A stretch of 64,000 nucleotides of DNA from Agrococcus casei LMG 22410 (GTDB lineage: Bacteria > Actinomycetota > Actinomycetes > Actinomycetales > Microbacteriaceae): contig NZ_FUHU01000036.1 in assembly GCF_900163565.1 (NCBI RefSeq), forward strand, positions 1 to 64,000, in the 5' to 3' direction. The notes beneath the pieces were generated by a model that saw nothing but the letters and a program-made list of their open reading frames with translations, had not been told where the DNA came from and made no database searches. How positions within the stretch are numbered: the first letter of the stretch is position 1; each line of letters begins with the position of its first letter. Both the position numbers and the translations under genes were made by a program. Below are positions 35,241 through 43,999 of the stretch, piece by piece.

Positions 35241-36233
35241 CTACTTGCGCGAGGGACGCAGCTCCTTGGGCAGACTGAACACCAGGTCTTCCTCAGCGGT
35301 GGTCACGGTCTCGATCTCGCCGAACCCTGCGTCGCGGAGCTCGTCGAGCACCTCCTGCACGAGCACGTCGGGAACGGATGCGCCGCTCGATACGCCGACA
35401 GTCGCGACTCCGTCCAGCCACTCCTGCTGGATCTCGCTCGAATAGTCGACCCGGTACGCCGCCTTGGCGCCGTACTCGAGGGCGACCTCGACCATGCGCA
35501 CGGTGTTCGACGAGTTCGCCGAGCCGACCACGATCACGAGATCGGCCTCGGGCGCGACCTTCTTGATGGCGACCTGGCGGTTCTGCGTGGCGTAGCAGAT
35601 GTCGTCGCTGGGCGGATCCTGGAGATTGGGGAAGCGCTCGCGCAGGCGGTGCACCGTCTCCATGGTCTCGTCGACCGAGAGCGTCGTCTGCGACAGCCAG
35701 ACCAGCTTGTCGGGGTCTCTGACCTCGACGGTCATGGCCTCTTCGGGGTTGTTGACGACCGTGACGCGGTCGGGTGCCTCGCCTGCTGTGCCCTCGACCT
35801 CTTCGTGGCCGTCGTGGCCGATCAGCAGGATCTCGAAGTCGTCGCGGGCGAACCGGATCGCCTCGCGGTGCACCTTCGTGACCAGGGGGCAGGTCGCATC
35901 GATCGCGTTGAGCCCGCGTGCATCAGCCTGCTCGCGAACAGCGGGGCTGACACCGTGCGCCGAGAACACGACGAGCTTGCCCTCTGGCACTTCGTCGACT
36001 TCCTCGACGAAGATCGCGCCCTGCTCTTCGAGCTCGCGGACGACGTGCCTGTTGTGCACGATCTGCTTGCGCACGTACACGGGAGCACCGTGCTTCTCGA
36101 GCGCCTTCTCCACCGTGATGACCGCTCGGTCGACCCCTGCGCAATAGCCGCGAGGGTTCGCCAGCAGCACTCGCCTGGGCGATGTGTCACCGGTGTCCAC
36201 TAGCCTGTTTCGAACCAGCGGAGGCCGCGGCAT
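35241..36233 (-). CDS. ispH: 4-hydroxy-3-methylbut-2-enyl diphosphate reductase
   Basis: 330 residues from ATG 36233. The three cysteines that bind the [4Fe-4S] cluster are in [21 protein letters not shown] and [22 protein letters not shown] is the substrate loop. It makes IPP and DMAPP in the last step of the MEP pathway. A GTG 36 bp upstream is in frame and close behind a GGAGG, so a start at 36269 is possible. It is divergent from xseA, with 75 bp between starts. Confidence 0.95.
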   Translation of the reverse strand: MPRPPLVRNRLVDTGDTSPRRVLLANPRGYCAGVDRAVITVEKALEKHGAPVYVRKQIVHNRHVVRELEEQGAIFVEEVDEVPEGKLVVFSAHGVSPAVREQADARGLNAIDATCPLVTKVHREAIRFARDDFEILLIGHDGHEEVEGTAGEAPDRVTVVNNPEEAMTVEVRDPDKLVWLSQTTLSVDETMETVHRLRERFPNLQDPPSDDICYATQNRQVAIKKVAPEADLVIVVGSANSSNTVRMVEVALEYGAKAAYRVDYSSEIQQEWLDGVATVGVSSGASVPDVLVQEVLDELRDAGFGEIETVTTAEEDLVFSLPKELRPSRK

Positions 36234-36308
36234 CGAAAGAGGAACTTTGCCATTGGTAACTGTCACGCCTCCATTGTAGATGCCCCGATTCCCGGCCGAG
36301 GAGGCCCC

Positions 36309-37523
36309 ATGAGCAAGGTGACCGGAACCCCCGATGAACCGCGCAGCGTGCACTGGCTTGCAATGACGATGAAGGACTACATCGGCAGGCTGGGCAGCGT
36401 GTGGGTCGAGGGCGAGGTCACGCAGTGGTCGAACTCCCGCGGCAACGTGTTCGGCAAGCTGCGCGACGCTGAAGCCGACGCCACGGTCTCGTTCAACCTC
36501 TGGAGCAGCACCGCCTCCCGCCTGACCGAGAAGTTCGAGCAGGGCGACCGAGTCGTCACGCTGGTCAAGCCCGACTACTGGGTCAAGGGCGGCACACTCT
36601 CGATGGTCGCCTCCGACATGCGGCATGTGGGGCTCGGCGAGCTGCTCGCACGGCTCGAGCGGCTGCGGCAGCAGCTGCAGCAGGAGGGCCTGTTCGCCGC
36701 AGAGCGCAAGCGACGGCTGCCGTTCCTTCCCAACACGATCGGCCTCATCACAGGCAAGGACTCCGACGCCGAGAAGGACGTCATCCGCAACGCGACGCTG
36801 CGCTGGCCCGACGTCAGGTTCCGCGTCGCGCACGCGGCAGTGCAGGGCGACCGCGCCGTGCCCACCGTGCTCGACGCGCTCGCGACGCTCGAGGCAGACC
36901 CTGAGGTCGATGTCATCGTGATCGCACGCGGCGGAGGCGACTTCCAGAACCTCCTGCCGTTCAGCGACGAGGCCATCGTTCGAGCTGTCGCAGCCGCCAC
37001 GACACCTGTGGTCTCGGCGATCGGGCACGAAGCCGACCGCCCGCTGCTCGACGAGGTGGCCGACCTGCGTGCCTCCACCCCCACCGACGCAGCGAAGCGG
37101 ATCGTTCCCGACGTCGCCGAAGAGCGCATCCGCATCGACCAGTCCCGCGTGCAGCTGCGCGCCCGGCTCACGCAGTTCGTGCAGCGTGAGATCGAACGCG
37201 TCGAATCGATTCGCAGCCGCCCCTCGCTGCAGCGCCCCGAGTCGCTGATCGACGCGCACACCGACGACCTCGCACGGCTCGTGCAGCGGGCCGACGAGCT
37301 CATGGAGCGCACGCTCGAGCGCAGCTCCACCTCGCTCGAGCGCCTCACCGGCAGCCTCCGCGCGCTGAGTCCGCAGTCGACCCTCGACCGCGGGTATGCG
37401 GTCGTCCAGACCGCGGGCGGCGGAGTGGTTCGCAGTGCCTCTGACGCAGCTCCCGGCGACGCCCTGCTCGTCACCGTCGCAAACGGCACCCTCGACGCCG
37501 ACGTGACATCCGTTCACCGCTGA
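36309..37523 (+). CDS. xseA: Exodeoxyribonuclease VII large subunit
   Basis: 404 residues; strong ribosome site GAGGAGGCCCC before ATG 36309. N-terminal OB-fold ([20 protein letters not shown]), central catalytic domain with [13 protein letters not shown] and [20 protein letters not shown], and a long helical C-terminus. It forms an enzyme with XseB, encoded 20 bp downstream, that degrades single-stranded DNA. Confidence 0.96.
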   Translation: MSKVTGTPDEPRSVHWLAMTMKDYIGRLGSVWVEGEVTQWSNSRGNVFGKLRDAEADATVSFNLWSSTASRLTEKFEQGDRVVTLVKPDYWVKGGTLSMVASDMRHVGLGELLARLERLRQQLQQEGLFAAERKRRLPFLPNTIGLITGKDSDAEKDVIRNATLRWPDVRFRVAHAAVQGDRAVPTVLDALATLEADPEVDVIVIARGGGDFQNLLPFSDEAIVRAVAAATTPVVSAIGHEADRPLLDEVADLRASTPTDAAKRIVPDVAEERIRIDQSRVQLRARLTQFVQREIERVESIRSRPSLQRPESLIDAHTDDLARLVQRADELMERTLERSSTSLERLTGSLRALSPQSTLDRGYAVVQTAGGGVVRSASDAAPGDALLVTVANGTLDADVTSVHR

Positions 37524-37543
37524 CAAGAAGGTAGGATCGAAGC

Positions 37544-37810
37544 ATGACTGAACCGCACGCCACCGCGCCCGAAGAGCGCCCCGTCGGCGAGCTCAGCTAC
37601 GAAGAGGCGCGAGAAGAGCTGGTCGCCGTCGTGCAGGCCCTCGAATCGGGCCAGACGACCCTCGAGCGCTCGCTCTCGCTCTGGGAGCGCGGCACCGCTC
37701 TGGCCGATCGCTGCGAGGAATGGCTGGCCGGCGCCAAGGCCCGGCTCGACGCTGTTCGGGCGACCGCGCCATCCGATGAGACTGACTCAGAGGCATCGCA
37801 GCAGCAGTGA
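37544..37810 (+). CDS. xseB: Exodeoxyribonuclease VII small subunit
   Basis: 88 residues with the helical hairpin [20 protein letters not shown] and [20 protein letters not shown] typical of XseB. It binds XseA in several copies. Ribosome site AAGAAGGTAGG lies before the ATG. Its stop overlaps the GTG of the next gene (GTGA). Confidence 0.95.
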   Translation: MTEPHATAPEERPVGELSYEEAREELVAVVQALESGQTTLERSLSLWERGTALADRCEEWLAGAKARLDAVRATAPSDETDSEASQQQ

Positions 37811-38427
37811 GCAAGCAGCCCCGCATCGTCGCCGAGCTCGGGCGTCCCGAGACTCCTCAAGAGACTGCCGACCGCAAGGCCGCCTCTCGGAGCAGGCACT
37901 TCAAGAACCAGAACTTCACGAACCTCGTGCTGGCGCTTGCCGCATCGCTCGTGCTGGTGCTCGTCATCTTCCTCGTGGTGCTCAGGCCCGATCCCCCGGC
38001 CGACCCGAAGATCGATGTGACTGCGAGCGCCTCAGAGGCAGCGGTCGTGCTCGGCGCCGAGCCGGTCGTCCCCGCGGTTCCTGAGACCTGGGCCGCCAAT
38101 GCGGCAGAGGTGCGAGTCTCAGAAGACGACGTCGCCGCCTGGTACGTCGGGTACGTCACCGAGGGCAACGAGTTCGTCGCCATGACGCAGGGCGTCGACG
38201 CGAATGCCACCTGGCAGGCGAATCAGCTGCGCAATGCCTCCGCCTCCGGCGAAGTCACCGTCGAGGGCGTCGACTGGCAGATCTACGACCAGCGTGACGC
38301 CGACGACGTCGGCAACATCGAGTTCGCCATGACGACACAGACCGAAGACTCGTGGATCGTGCTGTTCGGCACTGCTGACAGCCCCGAGTTCACCCAGTTC
38401 GCCGAGGCTGTCTCGGCTGCACTCTGA
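37807..38427 (+). CDS. DUF4245-family membrane-anchored protein
   Basis: 206 residues with one membrane helix near the N-terminus (~40-62, [20 protein letters not shown]), a Pro-rich link and an extracytoplasmic domain ending [21 protein letters not shown]4245 genes occur between xseB and glpX/fumC across actinobacteria; the role is unknown. It overlaps xseB by 4 bp and lies 35 bp before fumC. Confidence 0.85.
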   Translation: MSKQPRIVAELGRPETPQETADRKAASRSRHFKNQNFTNLVLALAASLVLVLVIFLVVLRPDPPADPKIDVTASASEAAVVLGAEPVVPAVPETWAANAAEVRVSEDDVAAWYVGYVTEGNEFVAMTQGVDANATWQANQLRNASASGEVTVEGVDWQIYDQRDADDVGNIEFAMTTQTEDSWIVLFGTADSPEFTQFAEAVSAAL

Positions 38428-38462
38428 AGCAAACACCTCCCAACGAAGAAAGGCAGACTGCT

Positions 38463-39866
38463 GTGACTGAGACCGAATACCGGATCGAACACGACACCAT
38501 GGGCGAGGTTCGCGTGCCCAAGAACGCGCTCTACGCCGCACAGACGCAGCGCGCAGTAGAGAACTTCCCGATCTCGGGCCAGGGCCTCGAGCCCGCGCAC
38601 ATCGTGGCACTCGCACGCATCAAGCGCGCGGCCGCGATCGCCAACCGCGAGCTCGGCACCGTCGAGGCCGACATCGCCGACGCCATCGTGGCAGCAGCCG
38701 ACGAAGTCATCGGCGGCGCACACCACGACCAGTTCCCGATCGACATCTACCAGACGGGCTCCGGCACGTCGTCGAACATGAACATGAACGAGGTGCTCGC
38801 GCACATCGCGACCGAGCACCGCGGTGCAGAAGTGCACCCCAACGACCACGTCAACGCATCGCAGTCGTCGAACGACGTGTTCCCGACCTCGGTGCACGTC
38901 GCCGTCACCGGCGCGCTGATCAACGACCTCAAGCCCGCACTCGCGCACCTCGCCGAGGCCTTCGAAGAGAAGGCAGAGCTCTGGGCAGACGCAGTCAAGC
39001 CCGGCCGCACGCACATGATGGACGCAACGCCCGTGACGCTCGGCCAGGAGTTCGGCGGTTTCGCCGCACAGATGCGCTACGGCATCGAGCGCATCGACGC
39101 GGCACTCCCCCGCGTCGCTGAGGTTCCGCAGGGCGGCACCGCAGTCGGCACCGGCATCAACACCCCCGTCGGCTTCCCCGAGAAGGTCATCGCCGAGCTC
39201 GCAGAGTCGAGCGGCCTCCCGATCACCGAGGCGCGCAACCACTTCGAGGCACAGGCCAACCGCGACGGCCTGGTCGAGGCATCGGGCGCGCTGCGCACCA
39301 TTGCCGTCTCGCTGACGAAGATCAACAACGACCTTCGTTGGATGGGCTCCGGCCCCAACACCGGCCTCGGCGAGATCCAGCTGCCCGACCTGCAGCCCGG
39401 CTCGTCGATCATGCCCGGCAAGGTCAACCCGGTCATCCCCGAGGCAGTCCTCATGGTCTGCTCGCGTGTCATCGGCAACGACGCTGCGATCGCATGGGCC
39501 GGCGCAACCGGCACGTTCGAGCTCAACGTGCAGATCCCGATCATGGGCACCGCACTGCTCGAGTCGATCCGTCTGCTGTCGAACGCATCCGTCGTGCTCG
39601 CCGACAAGACCGTCAAGGGCATCGAGGCCAACCTCGAGCGCGCTGCGACGCTGGCCGGCATGAGCCCGTCGACCGTCACCCCGCTCAACCGCCTCATCGG
39701 CTACGAGGCTGCTGCGAAGATCGCGAAGCACTCGGTCGCCAAGGGCATCACGGTGCGCGAGGCAGTCATCGACCTCGGCTACGTCGAGCGCGGCGACATC
39801 ACCGAGGCCGACCTCGACAAGGGGCTCGACCTGCTTTCGATGACCCACCCGGGCGTCGCCAAGTAG
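38463..39866 (+). CDS. fumC: Fumarate hydratase class II
   Basis: 467 residues from GTG 38463 (ribosome site AAGAAAGG). The superfamily signature [16 protein letters not shown] (~315-330) carries the catalytic serine loop; [14 protein letters not shown] and [18 protein letters not shown] are the other two active-site regions. It interconverts fumarate and malate in the TCA cycle. Class II is iron-independent. It ends at a strong hairpin. Confidence 0.97.
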   Translation: MTETEYRIEHDTMGEVRVPKNALYAAQTQRAVENFPISGQGLEPAHIVALARIKRAAAIANRELGTVEADIADAIVAAADEVIGGAHHDQFPIDIYQTGSGTSSNMNMNEVLAHIATEHRGAEVHPNDHVNASQSSNDVFPTSVHVAVTGALINDLKPALAHLAEAFEEKAELWADAVKPGRTHMMDATPVTLGQEFGGFAAQMRYGIERIDAALPRVAEVPQGGTAVGTGINTPVGFPEKVIAELAESSGLPITEARNHFEAQANRDGLVEASGALRTIAVSLTKINNDLRWMGSGPNTGLGEIQLPDLQPGSSIMPGKVNPVIPEAVLMVCSRVIGNDAAIAWAGATGTFELNVQIPIMGTALLESIRLLSNASVVLADKTVKGIEANLERAATLAGMSPSTVTPLNRLIGYEAAAKIAKHSVAKGITVREAVIDLGYVERGDITEADLDKGLDLLSMTHPGVAK

Positions 39867-39877
39867 CACTGCATTTC

Positions 39878-39918
39878 AGCAACGGGGTCGGCCGCACGGC
39901 GGCTGGCCCCGTTGCTGC
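39878..39918 (+). terminator. Terminator after fumC
   Basis: CAGCAACGGGG ... CCCCGTTGCTG forms an 11-bp outer stem, extended by further G/C pairs (GGCCGC/GCGGCT with mismatches) around a short AC-rich loop. It is 11 bp after the fumC stop. No clear T run follows. Confidence 0.8.
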
Positions 39919-39973
39919 ATTCGGCCAGCTCTCGACCTCCTGCAGGAGTCACGCGCGCATGTAGGTTGGAGGC

Positions 39974-41989
39974 ATGAACCCCTACCCCGCGGCACGCCGA
40001 AGCGACGAGAACCCCGACGACCCGTACCGCTGGATGGAAGACGCCGATTCAGCCGAGACCAAGGCCTTCATCGAGGCCCAGAACGAGGCGTCGCAGCCTG
40101 TGCTCGCGGGCCTCTCGACGCTCGAGGCGTTCAGCACGAGCGTCGCGAAGCTGCTCTCGGCCAAGGTGCTCCGCGGCGTGACCGAGGCGGGCGACTGGGT
40201 GTACGCATGGCGCAGCGACAGCCGCGATCAGCCCGAGCTCGTGCGCGCGAAGACGTTCGCCGGGCTCGCCGACGCCGAGAGCGTGCTCGACCCGAACAGG
40301 CTCTCCGACGACGGCACCGTGGCCGTCAATGCCAACAGCTTCAACCAGGACGGCACCCTCATGGCGTACACCGTCGCCGATGCCGGCTCTGACTGGTTCA
40401 CCATCCGCGTGCTCGACCTCGAGACGCTCGAGACCCTCGACGACGCCATCGAGTGGTGCAAGTGGAACCGCCCGCAGTGGATGCCCGATGGCAGCTCGTT
40501 CACGTACTGGGCCTACGACGCTCCCGACGGCAACGCCCTGACCGACTCGATGGGCCACGGCCGTCTCAAGGTGCACCAGGTGGGCGCCGACACCGACCCC
40601 ACGACAGAAGACGACAGCGTGACCGTGCTGTGGGAGTCAGAAGACCCACGTATGTTCGCACGCCACCATCCGCCGAGCGATGACTGGTTCGTGCTCTCGA
40701 CCGACACCGGATCGTCGAGCGGCAACGACCTGCAGGTGCGGGCTCACGACGACTATCTGGCGCTGCAGCTGGTCGACGGGCACGAGCACGAGTGGACGCC
40801 CATCGGCATCCTCGACGACCGCCTCTTCGTCATCACCGACTCAGGCGCCGCTCGCTACCGCCTCGACTCGTTCGACCTGGTCTCAGGCGAGCGCTCGGTG
40901 ATCGTGCCCGAGCACGCCACCGACGTGCTGCTCGACGCCACGCTCGTGCGCGGTGCCATCGCGGTCGTGTTCTCGCACGACGCCAGTCACCGCCTCGACC
41001 TCTTCTCGCTCGACGGTGAGCAGAGCGCCCCCGTGCCGCTTCCCGAGGGCATCGCGATCACCGGCATCAGCGGCGACAGCGACTCCCCCAGCCTCTTCGT
41101 CGACGCCCAGACGTTCGTCGACCCGGGCACCGCGTACATGGTCGAGACGGATGGGCCGCACACGGTTCGCGTCGACGCGCACACGGCGCAGGGCGCGTCG
41201 GCGGTCCAGACCGAGCGCATTCGCGCCACGAGCAAGGACGGCACCGTCGTGCCCGCATTCGTGGTGCGCGGGAGCGCAGCCGACGCACCGGCCCCGACGC
41301 TGCTCTGGGGCTACGGCGGCTTCAACATCCCCCTCAACCCCGGCTTCCGTGCGCTGTTTGCTGCGTGGGTCGACGCCGGTGGCACGCTCGTGATTCCGAA
41401 TCTGCGCGGCGGCGGGGAGTTCGGATCAGAATGGCACAAGGCCGGCACGAAGCAGCAGAAGCAGAACGTCTTCGACGACCTCTATGCAGTCGCCGAGCAC
41501 ATTCGCGAGGCCGGCATCTCCGACCGCATTGCCCTGCACGGCCGGTCGAACGGCGGGCTGCTCTCCGGCGCTGCCCTGACGCAGCGCCCCGAGCTCTGGG
41601 ATGCCGTGATGCCGGCTGTCGGCGTGCTCGACATGCTGCGCTTTCACCTCTTCACGATCGGATGGGCGTGGATCAGCGACTACGGCGACCCCGACGACGA
41701 GGCGGTCGCCGAGTATCTTCGCGCGTACTCGCCCCTGCACAACACCGTTGAGCGCGAGTACCCGCCGACGCTCATCACGACGGGCGATCACGACGACCGA
41801 GTGGTGCCTGCACACTCCCTGAAGTTCGCAGCCACCCTGCAGCGCGCTCAGCGAGGCGACGCCCCCATCCTGCTCGCTGTCGACACTCGTGCCGGTCACG
41901 GCATGGGAAAGCCGAAGAGCGCACAGGTCGACGAGTACGCACAGCAGCTGGCGTTCGCGGCTGAGTACACGGGGCTCACCCTGCGCTGA
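39974..41989 (+). CDS. Prolyl oligopeptidase family serine peptidase (S9A)
   Basis: 671 residues: N-terminal seven-blade propeller (to ~400) starting PDDPYRWMEDADSAETKAFI, then an alpha/beta hydrolase with nucleophile Ser ~525 in ALHGRSNGGLLSGA, Asp in TTGDHDDRVVPAHS and His in DTRAGHGMGKP. No signal peptide is seen, so it is cytoplasmic. It cleaves short proline-containing peptides. The 3' end overlaps the convergent TetR gene by 14 bp. Confidence 0.93.
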   Translation: MNPYPAARRSDENPDDPYRWMEDADSAETKAFIEAQNEASQPVLAGLSTLEAFSTSVAKLLSAKVLRGVTEAGDWVYAWRSDSRDQPELVRAKTFAGLADAESVLDPNRLSDDGTVAVNANSFNQDGTLMAYTVADAGSDWFTIRVLDLETLETLDDAIEWCKWNRPQWMPDGSSFTYWAYDAPDGNALTDSMGHGRLKVHQVGADTDPTTEDDSVTVLWESEDPRMFARHHPPSDDWFVLSTDTGSSSGNDLQVRAHDDYLALQLVDGHEHEWTPIGILDDRLFVITDSGAARYRLDSFDLVSGERSVIVPEHATDVLLDATLVRGAIAVVFSHDASHRLDLFSLDGEQSAPVPLPEGIAITGISGDSDSPSLFVDAQTFVDPGTAYMVETDGPHTVRVDAHTAQGASAVQTERIRATSKDGTVVPAFVVRGSAADAPAPTLLWGYGGFNIPLNPGFRALFAAWVDAGGTLVIPNLRGGGEFGSEWHKAGTKQQKQNVFDDLYAVAEHIREAGISDRIALHGRSNGGLLSGAALTQRPELWDAVMPAVGVLDMLRFHLFTIGWAWISDYGDPDDEAVAEYLRAYSPLHNTVEREYPPTLITTGDHDDRVVPAHSLKFAATLQRAQRGDAPILLAVDTRAGHGMGKPKSAQVDEYAQQLAFAAEYTGLTLR

Positions 41990-42680
41990 GCCTCGCCTTC
42001 ATGCCGTCGAGCAGCAGCTCGAGCCCGAACGCAAATTGGTCTTCGCCGTACGTGTCGGTCACGCTGAGACCGATTCGCTGCAGGTGCGGAAAGTCCTCCG
42101 CGGCAGGAGCCGCTCGCTGGAGGCCAGTGCGCAGCATCTCGATGCGTCGCATCTGCTCACCGCTTCTGTCGCCTACGACGTCGCGTGAGTGGCTGAAGCA
42201 GAAGTTCGTCAGCAGCACCATCGACCGCTTGGCGGTCACATCATCGAAGCCCGCTTCGTGCAGGCGGGCGAATAGCGCTTCGGTCACTTCGAGAAACCAC
42301 GTCGACGTGCCGTCGTCGACCTCGATGTAGTCGATGAGCGGCCCTGCTTGGATGGTCGCGCTGACGAAGCTGCGTGCGAACGACCTGCAGGCTTCGCTCC
42401 AGTCCTTGCTCTCGGTCAGCTCTTCGATCGAAAACGAACCGCGAAACGAGTCGAGTGCGAGCACCTTCAGCAGACTGTCGCGGCCGCCGATGTGGTGGTT
42501 GAGAGCCTTGCGGTCGACGCCCAGCCTGTCGGCCACTGCCTGCATCGAGAGCTGCTCGACAGGAATTGTGCGCGCGACAGCGACGATGCGACCCAGCGTG
42601 AGCCCTGCCCGCTGTCCACGACCCCGGCGCACCCGTGCGTGCTCGACCTGCTCGTCGCTCTCATCGATCACTGCTGCCAC
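41976..42680 (-). CDS. TetR-family transcriptional regulator (TetR_C type)
   Basis: 234 residues. HTH at about 30-70 (LTLGRIVAVARTIPVEQLSM, then ADRLGVDRKALNHHIGGRDS), followed by the long helical domain of the tetracycline-repressor class. No divergent partner gene shares an obvious operator: upstream lies the E2 gene's 3' end in the same direction. Ligand and targets are unknown. Confidence 0.8.
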   Translation of the reverse strand: MAAVIDESDEQVEHARVRRGRGQRAGLTLGRIVAVARTIPVEQLSMQAVADRLGVDRKALNHHIGGRDSLLKVLALDSFRGSFSIEELTESKDWSEACRSFARSFVSATIQAGPLIDYIEVDDGTSTWFLEVTEALFARLHEAGFDDVTAKRSMVLLTNFCFSHSRDVVGDRSGEQMRRIEMLRTGLQRAAPAAEDFPHLQRIGLSVTDTYGEDQFAFGLELLLDGMKARLSAG

Positions 42681-42742
42681 CCCTGCTTGCGCCCTCTGTG
42701 CTGGCGATAACCGTACACGACTGCGCGAGCGTCACGATCGCG

Positions 42743-43999
42743 TCAGACGAGCAGACCGACCGGACGCTCGACACGGATGACGAACGCAGCGAGCCACTCG
42801 GCCGCGAGCGCACCGTCGAGCACGCGATGGTCGGCCGAAAGTGTCACCGTCATGACTGTGGCCACGCCCAGCTCTCCGTCGGCGTCGACGACTGCCCGCT
42901 TGCTCGCGGCTCCGACTGCCAGAATGCCCGACTGCGGCGGGTTGATGATGGCTGAAAACTCGCGGGTGCCGTACATGCCGAGGTTCGACACTGAGAACGA
43001 CCCTCCAACAAGTTCGTCTTGCTTCAATGAGCCCTCACGCGCACGCAACGCATAATCCTTCATCTCGACGCTGATCGTGCTGAGCGATTTCGAATGCACT
43101 GACCGAAGCACCGGTGTGACCAGGCCACCAGGAACCGACACCGCAACGGAGATATCGACGCCCGAAAACTTCCTCACCGCGTCGTCAGTCCAGATCGAAT
43201 TCGCCTCGGGAACGTCCTGCAGGGACGCGGCGACAGCCTTGATCACGAAGTCGTTCACCGAGATCTTGACCGGACTCGTCTCATTCGCCTGCTTGCGCAA
43301 CTCGAGCAGCGCATCCATTCGCACGTCCGCTGACAAGTAGTAGTGGGGCACCGTGCCCTTGCTCTCGGTCAACCTGCGAGCGATCGCCTTGCGCATTCTC
43401 GTGTGCGGCACGTCTTCGAAGGCGGCGCCTGCAGAAGCCGGGGCCGAAGCGACGGATGCGGCAGCCTCGGCAGTCGACGCGGGCTTCGGTTCCGCAGACT
43501 CGTGCGCGTCGACGTCGCGCCTGACTATCCGGCCGCCGGGGCCTGAGCCGACGAGGTCGTCGAGCTCGAGCCCGCGCTCCTTCGCGAGCTTGCGGGCCAG
43601 GGGGCTCGCGAACCGGCGGGCGCCCTCGACGGGACGGCTCTCCTCGGGCTCAGCTTCTTCCTGCTCGGCGTCAGCCTCGGGCTCAGCCTCGGCAGCCTCT
43701 GTCTCAGCCTCGGCTGCTGCCGTTCCGCCATGCTCGGCGAGCGCAGCCTCGAGATCCTCGCCCTCGGCTGCGATCACAGCGATCGGCGTGCCGACGTCGA
43801 CTGTCTCGCCGGCCTCCACGAGGTGCCCCGCGAACACGCCTTCGCTCTCGGCTTCGAAGTCGACGACTGCCTTCTCGGTCTCGATCTCGGCGATGCCCTG
43901 CCCCTCGGCGACTGTGTCGCCTGCTGCGACCAGCCATGCCTGGACTGTCGCTGTCTCTTCTCCGGCCGCCAGCTGCGGCATCTTGACGACGGCACTCAT
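42743..43999 (-). CDS. Dihydrolipoamide acyltransferase (E2) of a 2-oxoacid dehydrogenase complex
   Basis: 418 residues: one lipoyl domain with Lys43 in EIETEKAVVDFEAE, an acidic Glu/Ala linker (~80-125), a peripheral subunit-binding domain (FASPLARKLAKERGLELDDL, ~131-165) and the catalytic core ending DHRVLDGALAAEWL. It is the core of a pyruvate, branched-chain or acetoin-type complex. Its start overlaps the E1 stop by 4 bp. No E3 gene is adjacent, so the complex must borrow lipoamide dehydrogenase from elsewhere. Confidence 0.92.
   Translation of the reverse strand: MSAVVKMPQLAAGEETATVQAWLVAAGDTVAEGQGIAEIETEKAVVDFEAESEGVFAGHLVEAGETVDVGTPIAVIAAEGEDLEAALAEHGGTAAAEAETEAAEAEPEADAEQEEAEPEESRPVEGARRFASPLARKLAKERGLELDDLVGSGPGGRIVRRDVDAHESAEPKPASTAEAAASVASAPASAGAAFEDVPHTRMRKAIARRLTESKGTVPHYYLSADVRMDALLELRKQANETSPVKISVNDFVIKAVAASLQDVPEANSIWTDDAVRKFSGVDISVAVSVPGGLVTPVLRSVHSKSLSTISVEMKDYALRAREGSLKQDELVGGSFSVSNLGMYGTREFSAIINPPQSGILAVGAASKRAVVDADGELGVATVMTVTLSADHRVLDGALAAEWLAAFVIRVERPVGLLV

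Noticed and set aside
34756-35445. 229-residue + strand ORF across the small membrane gene and ispH 3' end
   Set aside because: No family resemblance and Arg/His-rich shadow composition; the minus-strand genes have ribosome sites and membrane helices.
35241-37526. 761-residue minus-strand frame fusing ispH with an upstream domain
   Set aside because: The upstream part is the antisense of xseA; ispH begins at about 36233.
38283-39869. 528-residue minus-strand ORF opposite fumC
   Set aside because: Low-complexity His/Arg/Val composition typical of the antisense frame of a GC-rich gene; the + strand fumC is beyond doubt.
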